NCBI GenBank assembly: GCA_964546435.1
Contig: CAZJKJ010000011.1
Span: 1-64,000 of the forward strand
DNA from: CAYNST01 sp964546435
GTDB lineage: Bacteria > Pseudomonadota > Gammaproteobacteria > Pseudomonadales > Cellvibrionaceae
Direction: 5' to 3'
Length of the DNA: 64,000 bases
The notes below the pieces were generated by a model that was not told where the DNA came from, made no database searches, and saw only the letters and a list, made by a program, of their open reading frames with translations. The translations under genes were made by a program, and so were the position numbers. This document shows positions 58,483 through 64,000 of this stretch, in pieces; position 1 is the first letter of the stretch; the number at the start of each line of letters is the position of its first letter.

Positions 58483-59447
58483 TGGACGCGTTGCAATATC
58501 GTGAACTGGCGTTGGCATGGCGGCCGGGCGCACGGAATGATTTCTGGTTTTTCACCACCGCAGTCTCGTTTGTCAGTCTGATCCTGTGCCTCGGTTTTCT
58601 GGTATCCCGACTGGAGATTCCCGTAGAGCCGCGCTCGACAGTGCATGCTCCTGAGCGCGTGGCCCGATTCATCACACACAGCCGGGAAAAAACACCCCCC
58701 GCACCGGTTGTTCGTGAGCCTGAAAAATCCCCTCGAGTGGTCCCCCCGCCGGAAATAAAACCGCCCCCGAACACGGCGAAACCGGCCCCGGCGCCGCGTC
58801 GTCCCCGCTCGACGGCGCCGGAAAAACCCCTGACCGGACAGCAGCGTCAGGCGCGGGAAGCCGCGGCGAACAGCGGCCTGCTAAAGGAGATGGCCGTTCT
58901 GCGGGAACTGACGGACACCGGCGATCTCGCGGGACAGTTGAGCGCTCCGATACCCTCAAATTCCGGTGTCGCTGCTGCGGCCCCCAAGCCGAGGATGCGC
59001 AGTGCCGCTCGCGACAGCGGCGCGGTGGACGTCAGCCAGCACCGGGTTACCGCAGCCCGGACCGAGCTGAAGCAACGGGAAATGACCGAAGTGCAGGAAG
59101 TGCTGGCCTCGAATTCCGAAGCGGCGGCCGTTGCAGCACCCCAGGTTGCGCCCGTCGGTGAACAGCGATCGCAGGAGGAAGTCACCCTGATTGTCGATCG
59201 CCACAAAGGACAGCTGCAGGCTTTGTACAACCGCGCGCGCCGGGCGAAACCGTCTTTGCGCGGAATTGTCCTGATTGCGCTCACCATTGCCCCTGACGGC
59301 CGAGTGACCCACGCGGAAATTGTCAGCAGCGAGCTGCATGATCCGCGTCTGGAACAGAGCATTGTTGGCCGCCTGAAAGCCCTGCAGTTCGGTGCAAAAA
59401 ATGTAGGGACAATCACCGTCAATTATCCGATCGAATTCCTTCCCTGA
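58482..59447 (+). CDS. TonB-like protein with AgmX/PglI-type C-terminus
   Basis: A 321-residue protein. One membrane helix near the N-terminus (about 25-45, TTAVSFVSLILCLGFLVS) is followed by a long Pro-rich periplasmic stretch (about 60-115, PPEIKPPPNTAKPAPAPRRP), a variable region, and a C-terminal TonB/AgmX-type domain (about 230-321: VTLIVDRHKGQLQALYNRA, IVLIALTIAPDGRVTHAEIV, LKALQFGAKNVGTITVNYPI). The Pro-rich stretch can span the periplasm. It would transmit motor movement to an outer-membrane or TPR partner. Start overlaps the previous stop (TAATG). Confidence 0.88.
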   Translation: MDALQYRELALAWRPGARNDFWFFTTAVSFVSLILCLGFLVSRLEIPVEPRSTVHAPERVARFITHSREKTPPAPVVREPEKSPRVVPPPEIKPPPNTAKPAPAPRRPRSTAPEKPLTGQQRQAREAAANSGLLKEMAVLRELTDTGDLAGQLSAPIPSNSGVAAAAPKPRMRSAARDSGAVDVSQHRVTAARTELKQREMTEVQEVLASNSEAAAVAAPQVAPVGEQRSQEEVTLIVDRHKGQLQALYNRARRAKPSLRGIVLIALTIAPDGRVTHAEIVSSELHDPRLEQSIVGRLKALQFGAKNVGTITVNYPIEFLP

Positions 59448-59600
59448 ATCCGCTGTTTGCAAGAGTGTGAACAAGCCCGGACCCGGGCTCTGGACTAATT
59501 AAAAGTAGCGGCGTAGGGTTGCTGGCATAATTCTAAAAATCAAAGTCTGTGCCCCGTCGGGCGACTGCGCAGAAATTTAAAGCTGATGAGAGTTATTGCC

Positions 59601-60128
59601 ATGAATAACGATGCGTTGAATGATTTGTGGGTATTCGCAACCGGCCTTTATGAAGTGGAATCCGTAAAAATTTCCTGCCTGGATCTCCAGGAAAAATATG
59701 CGGCGAACATTACCCTGATCCTTTGGCTCACCTGGCTGGATGCGACCGGCAGGGCGCTGGATCGCAAAGCTCTGGACGAGGCGCAGCAGATTGTCGGGGG
59801 CGCGGACCAGAGTAACCAGCGGCTCTTGAGCCAGCTACGTCTGACCCGAGCCCTGCTTACCGACGGCTGCAACTTTACCCGGGTGCAGTGCCAGATGATC
59901 AATAAACACTTGCTGGCGGCTGAGCTTGCGGTGGAAAAGGTGGTCATACAGCGTCTGCAGGACTTTACCGCGCGCTCAAACCAGGTCGATAACGGTGTTG
60001 AAGTGGTGAGCCTGTTTGATTATTTCGCACTGATCAATATTCCCAACCCCGCCCAGCGCGCCGCTCGCCTGATTGAAAAAAGCCGTGCGTACATGGCAGT
60101 CATTGCCGACAGTCTTGCGATGCATTGA
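59601..60128 (+). CDS. TIGR02444 family protein
   Basis: A 175-residue soluble helical protein. The N-terminal ALNDLWVFATGLYEVESVKI followed by CLDLQEKYAANITLILWLTWL is the pattern of the TIGR02444/DUF2390 family, common and unstudied in gammaproteobacteria. The ATG at 59601 has GAGAG eight bases upstream; an ATG 15 bases earlier is also possible. It is separated by 150 bases from the TonB-like gene and is probably not part of that system. Confidence 0.75.
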   Translation: MNNDALNDLWVFATGLYEVESVKISCLDLQEKYAANITLILWLTWLDATGRALDRKALDEAQQIVGGADQSNQRLLSQLRLTRALLTDGCNFTRVQCQMINKHLLAAELAVEKVVIQRLQDFTARSNQVDNGVEVVSLFDYFALINIPNPAQRAARLIEKSRAYMAVIADSLAMH

Positions 60129-60154
60129 CTGCCGCAGGGACCTCGCCCATTTAT

Positions 60155-60224
60155 GTCACCCTGCGCGAAGTCCGTGTCATCCTGCGCGAAGTCTGTGTCA
60201 TCCTGCGCGAAGTCGCAGGATCTA
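60155..60224. repeat. Tandem and dispersed repeat, copy 2
   Basis: Three 21-base units (60155-60175, 60176-60196, 60197-60217) of GTCATCCTGCGCGAAGTC plus three variable bases. The last continues into GCAGGATCTA, making 60195-60224 a close match to the element at 19591-19620 between algZ and the solute-binding gene. It lies in the non-coding region after the TIGR02444 gene, near the convergent ankyrin gene end. Confidence 0.88.
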
Positions 60225-60348
60225 CCGGCGTTCGCGCTCACGAGACGGTCGATAGGCATGTAATCTGCGCTCGTCTACAGCCCGCCAGCGTCTGTACGAA
60301 CAGTTGTCGGGCGAAGGTCAGGCAAGGCAGGCACTTCTCGTACAGAGC

Positions 60349-62388
60349 CTAGAATATTCCCAGAACGGCCTTGCTCTTAACCAGGTCGAGCATTTCCGGG
60401 CTCACCTGCGCGGCCAGGTCGATGGCGGAAAATCCCAGTTTGTTTTTGCGCGAAACGTTGGCGTTTGCCGCGAGCAGGTCTTTCACGATGGCGGCCGATT
60501 TGCTGTTGACGGCTTCCATCACTGCGGTATTGCCCCGCTGATTGCGCAGTTCCACATCCGCCTTCTGGCTGAGCAACCATCTGGCCATTTTCAGATCGCC
60601 ATTCTGAGCTGCAATCATCAGCGCCGTGTTACCCGACAGAGTCTGGCGGTCGATTTTGTCCACCGGCAGCAAGGTGCGGGCACATTCAAAGCAAGCGCTT
60701 TCCACGGCAACCAGAAACGGTGTCCGGCCCAGTTGATCCGCGTGTGACGGCGCCACCCCCGCTTCCAGCAAACGGGTGACCAGCTCGGCATTCTGATCGC
60801 GGGCAGCGAACCACAGCGCATTGCGACCGGCGCTGTCGGCCACCTGAGTGGCACCGGCCAGCGACATGAGACGATCGATAATGGCGGCGGTGCGATGTTC
60901 CGTCGCTGCCAGCAGATAATAATCCACCGGAACCTTGTCCATCTGCGCCGATTGCTTTGTCAGTCCGTGTTCGAGGAGGTAATCCAGCAGGATTTCTGCC
61001 ACGGCATTGTGCCCTTCTTCAATGGCGGCGTGGACGGCGTCTTTGCCGGCATCATCCTTAACGAGGGGGCTGGCGCCCTCATCCAGAAGTATTTCTACAA
61101 TTTCTTCCCGTTCCAGGCGGGTGGCGATGTGCAGGGCCGTCATGCCGTTATAGGCACCGGCATTGGCATCGACCCCGTGATCGAGCAGCACCTGCACCAT
61201 GTCCGGGCTGTTGTGGCGCACCGCGAGCCCCAGCAGGCTGGAACCATCCGGCAAGGGCTGGCGTACACCCTGGGGGTTGGATTTGAGCAAGGTTTTCAGC
61301 AATTCGACGTTACTGTTGACGACCGCAGACGCCAGCGGAGACAGGTCCGAGGAGGCGCGCACCTGTTTGGCCAGAGCGGCGACATTCCGTTTGACGGGTT
61401 TGTGCTGCCAGCCCAGCCCATTCTCTGCGCCGACCTGCTGCAGGTGCTGAATGGCACCGGGCAAACCCTTGGCTTCGGCGACGTCCAGCGGTGTCCAGCC
61501 TTCTTTATTGCGCAGATTGATGGGCGCGCCATGCTTGATCAGCAACCGGGCGCTGTCCACCCGATCCAGGCGCAGGGCGAAGTGGAGCAGGCTGTCGCCA
61601 TTGGCAAGGACCTGTCCCGGCTGGGCGCCGGCTTCGAGAAGAATTTTCAGGACGCCCAGATGTCCGTTTTCGAGCGCGGTTTGCAGTGCAGTCAAACCGA
61701 AGCGGTCGCGATGATTGACATCGAGTCCCTGTTGCAGCAGCCAGCGGACGCTCTTGTCCTTGCCGGCCGCCGCAGCGGTGAACAGCGCGGTGCGTCCCGC
61801 CTTGTTTTTGATGTCTGGCGCGACACCCTTATCGAGCAACTGTTGCAACCGATAGTGATCCTGACTGCGGGCGGCGCCAAACCACTGATCGGTCAATGCG
61901 CTGGGGTCGGCGGGCCGGGCCAGTGCTTCCGCGTCCCGTTGCAGATGCCGTTCCGCCGTTGAATAGCCCTTGCTGGCGGCGCTGTGCAGCAGTTCTTCGG
62001 CGCGGGCGGGGTCGACTTCCCGGAGCTTTTGCGACAGCAAATAGCTGGCACCGGCATGCTTCTGGTTGGCGGCGCGTTCCAGCCACAGACGCGCGCGATT
62101 GTCGTTTTTCGGGGCACCCTGGCCGCGTGAATACAGCATGGCGAGCTGGTATTGGGCTTCCGGATCGCCGTTTTGTGCGGCCACTTCGTACAGCTCGAAC
62201 GCCTTGTCGAACTGGCGCATGCGCACGGCTTTCCGGGCGGCCTGCAAATCATCGTCGGCCCAGGCCGGAAGAGGGGCCAGCAGGAGGTTCAGCCCAAAGC
62301 CGAGAATCAATGCCATTCCCCGGCAGGATCCCCAGAGCCTTCGGCGCGGCGCAATCACGCTGGGTGCCAGTACCTTACGCAGTCCCAT
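60349..62388 (-). CDS. Exported Sel1/ankyrin repeat protein
   Basis: A 679-residue protein. A signal-like hydrophobic segment follows an Arg-rich n-region (GMALILGFGLNLLLAPLPAWA, about residues 24-45). One or two Sel1-type repeats (EAQYQLAMLYSRGQGAPKND near 75) are followed by a dozen or so ankyrin repeats to the C-terminus (for example AGRTALFTAAAAGKDKSVRW, GNTALMIAAQNGDLKMARWL). It is a periplasmic protein-binding scaffold; partner unknown. The ATG at 62388 overlaps the upstream oxidoreductase gene by 14 bases; a later ATG (62316) is possible. Confidence 0.85.
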   Translation of the reverse strand: MGLRKVLAPSVIAPRRRLWGSCRGMALILGFGLNLLLAPLPAWADDDLQAARKAVRMRQFDKAFELYEVAAQNGDPEAQYQLAMLYSRGQGAPKNDNRARLWLERAANQKHAGASYLLSQKLREVDPARAEELLHSAASKGYSTAERHLQRDAEALARPADPSALTDQWFGAARSQDHYRLQQLLDKGVAPDIKNKAGRTALFTAAAAGKDKSVRWLLQQGLDVNHRDRFGLTALQTALENGHLGVLKILLEAGAQPGQVLANGDSLLHFALRLDRVDSARLLIKHGAPINLRNKEGWTPLDVAEAKGLPGAIQHLQQVGAENGLGWQHKPVKRNVAALAKQVRASSDLSPLASAVVNSNVELLKTLLKSNPQGVRQPLPDGSSLLGLAVRHNSPDMVQVLLDHGVDANAGAYNGMTALHIATRLEREEIVEILLDEGASPLVKDDAGKDAVHAAIEEGHNAVAEILLDYLLEHGLTKQSAQMDKVPVDYYLLAATEHRTAAIIDRLMSLAGATQVADSAGRNALWFAARDQNAELVTRLLEAGVAPSHADQLGRTPFLVAVESACFECARTLLPVDKIDRQTLSGNTALMIAAQNGDLKMARWLLSQKADVELRNQRGNTAVMEAVNSKSAAIVKDLLAANANVSRKNKLGFSAIDLAAQVSPEMLDLVKSKAVLGIF

Positions 62389-63682
62389 ATTTTGCTTCTA
62401 CCTCAATGCCGGACTCGCGCAGGAACGGGGTGGGAAGAATGCCGCCCGCACAGATAATCACGTAGTCGTTGTTCAGTATCTTGTCGCCATGAGCGGAACT
62501 GATGGTGGCCGTATCGTCGCGAACTTCTTTCAGATGCGTTTGCATGTGGACCTGCAGTTTGCCCTTCTGCACGGTCGCTTCGAGCTTTTCCCGGTTGCTG
62601 GCCTTGGCTCTGGAAAAGGCTTTGCCCCGATGGATCAGCGTCACCTCGGTCCCCGGCTGGCGCGCGACGGCAGTGGCCGCTTCGATGGCGCTATCGCCAC
62701 CGCCCACCACGAGAACACGCTGGCCGATGTACTGTTCCGCGTCGAGCAGCCGGTAGACAACTTTGGGCAGGTCTTCGCCCGGGACTTCCAGGCGCCGCGG
62801 CGTGCCCCGGCGCCCGAGGGCGAGCAGGACGGTCGCGGCCATGCAATTGCCGGAGGTGGTTTTGATCAACAGGCCTGCGCCGCTGCGCGTGACCGATTCC
62901 ACCCGCACGCCGGTGCGGATTTTAAGACCGGTTTTAACAATGATGTCATTCCAGAAAGTGACCAGCTCTTCCTTGCTGGCCTCGCGGAACTGGAACGAAC
63001 CGACCAGCGGCAGCTCCGCCGGTTGGGTCATGACCATCTTGCCGCGGGGATAGTGGGCGAGGGTGCCGCCGATGGTGTCCTGCTCCACCACAAGAAAGCG
63101 CAGACCGCGTGCCTTGGCCTCAAGCGATGCGCTCAGGCCCGCAGGTCCGGCGCCGACGATCACCACGTCCAAAGGCAATCCGTGCTTGGCTGGCAGGCGC
63201 CGGGCAATGGCTTCGATGGCCTGCCGGCCCTGAATAATGGCGTTCTTGATCAGACCCATGCCACCGAGTTCGCCGGCGATATAAACGCCCGGAACGCTCG
63301 ATTCGAAATCAGGACTCAGCAGAGGGATATCGACACCGCGGGTTTCGGAGCCGAACACCAGGGAAATGGCACCGGTCGGACATGCGGCCCGACAGGCGCC
63401 GTGGCCGATGCAGTCGGTCGGTGACACCAGTTCTGCCTTGCGGTTGATCAGGCCGAGGATGTCGCCTTCCGGGCAGGCAGAAACACAGGCGCCGCAGCCC
63501 ATGCATTTGGCCGGATCGATGACAGGATGCAGGGACGGCGGTTCATGCAGACCCGCGGCGATGGCGTGCTGCAGGCGATTCCGGGCAGACGTGCTGGTAC
63601 GCCACTGCCAGATGTAATAGCCTGTCATGATCAGCGCCAGCGGGGCGCCGAAGATAATCATCTCGGGTGACAAAAGGTCCAC
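62375..63682 (-). CDS. 4Fe-4S ferredoxin/FAD-NAD(P) oxidoreductase
   Basis: A 435-residue protein. One membrane helix at the N-terminus (about 8-27) precedes two ferredoxin motifs: CMGCGACVSACP (near 60-71) and CIGHGACRAACP (near 91-102, where the second Cys is His). A flavoprotein domain follows with the FAD motif VVIVGAGPAGLSAS (near 175) and the NAD(P) motif VLVVGGGDSAIEAATA (near 325), as in thioredoxin-reductase-like and glutamate-synthase-small-subunit-like enzymes. It is a membrane-associated electron-transfer enzyme; donor and acceptor are not evident. Co-transcribed with the ankyrin gene. Confidence 0.85.
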   Translation of the reverse strand: MDLLSPEMIIFGAPLALIMTGYYIWQWRTSTSARNRLQHAIAAGLHEPPSLHPVIDPAKCMGCGACVSACPEGDILGLINRKAELVSPTDCIGHGACRAACPTGAISLVFGSETRGVDIPLLSPDFESSVPGVYIAGELGGMGLIKNAIIQGRQAIEAIARRLPAKHGLPLDVVIVGAGPAGLSASLEAKARGLRFLVVEQDTIGGTLAHYPRGKMVMTQPAELPLVGSFQFREASKEELVTFWNDIIVKTGLKIRTGVRVESVTRSGAGLLIKTTSGNCMAATVLLALGRRGTPRRLEVPGEDLPKVVYRLLDAEQYIGQRVLVVGGGDSAIEAATAVARQPGTEVTLIHRGKAFSRAKASNREKLEATVQKGKLQVHMQTHLKEVRDDTATISSAHGDKILNNDYVIICAGGILPTPFLRESGIEVEAKYGTA

Positions 63683-64000
63683 AGAAGTCCTCTTACAGCA
63701 TGTTAAGTCCTGGACAGTCCTGACGCATTCGCCGGTTTTGCCAGCCGGCGGTGTTTATCGCTTGCTGGACCGGCTAATTCAACCGCGCTGCATCCAAAAC
63801 GCGAACACGTCTACACCGCGCATCACCCTCCAGAGGTAACGGGTGAGATCCAAGGCTCACAATACCGTCACCACGTCGCTTATAATCCGCCGCTCTCGAT
63901 CATCCGCGCAACTGCTAGCGGGTGCTTTGATCCGTTAAATCGGACCATTGGGCGGACAGTGGCGGCAAGTGTACTCGCTCTTCGCGCTACAATGATTTGA
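63683..64000. other. Right-edge intergenic region with a candidate promoter
   Basis: No gene was recognised. TATAAT lies at 63881-63886 on the plus strand, suggesting a promoter for a gene beyond the window, though no good -35 hexamer is at the correct distance. On the minus strand the region before 63682 should hold the oxidoreductase promoter. Confidence 0.35.

Overview
The window reads as chromosome from a GC-rich gammaproteobacterium, most likely a marine or environmental polysaccharide degrader near the Cellvibrionales. This is inferred from the argH/algZ/algR neighbourhood, an MlaA-RND pair, a TIGR02444-type protein, a decayed GH10 xylanase and the style of the sensor kinases. No rRNA, tRNA, transposase or CRISPR array was found. 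Two 100-N assembly gaps are present; the second (40445-40544) is flanked by an identical 55-bp sequence and is almost certainly an unmerged contig overlap.

Region 1-24 kb is general chromosome. It holds the 5' end of uvrD, an exported protein and a zinc metalloprotease lipoprotein, a 1449-residue propeller-type hybrid kinase, MlaA plus an RND exporter, a DUF2059 protein, an NlpC/P60 hydrolase cut by gap 1, a hybrid kinase with an ethylene-receptor-like membrane sensor, an acidic protein of unknown function, an AI-2E family protein, and AlgR and AlgZ. The AlgR-AlgZ pair is pulled apart by a solute-binding-like gene and a GH10 remnant. argH, a CBM48 protein and a rhomboid-like protein follow.

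Region 24-56.7 kb is a type VI secretion system with all 13 core Tss components. hcp and vgrG lie first. After a block of four TPR/small-exported-protein genes comes a minus-strand operon, tssA-tssB-tssC-tssC2-tssE-tssF-tssG-clpV. It is divergent from a plus-strand series: tagH, tssJ, tssK, tssL, tssM, the phosphatase pppA, a kinase with a periplasmic FGE-like domain (ppkA) and a small protein. A second TssC resembles the Agrobacterium TssC40/ImpD arrangement. TagH, PppA and PpkA form the usual threonine-phosphorylation switch, but no TagQRST, PAAR or obvious effector/immunity pair is visible.

Region 56.8-59.4 kb is an energised envelope motor: TolQ/ExbB, two ExbD proteins and a TonB/AgmX-like protein. 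With the TPR proteins at 27-32.5 kb these look like the two halves of one Agl/Glt-like envelope system, now separated by the T6SS core. A TIGR02444 protein, a dispersed repeat, a Sel1/ankyrin protein and a ferredoxin-flavoprotein oxidoreductase close the window.

The most notable non-coding signal is a six-unit array with an 11-bp period (7 conserved + 4 variable bases) between the divergent tssA and tagH. Its layout is that of OmpR/PhoB-family direct-repeat operators. A three-unit 11-bp array of similar layout lies upstream of the CBM48 gene.
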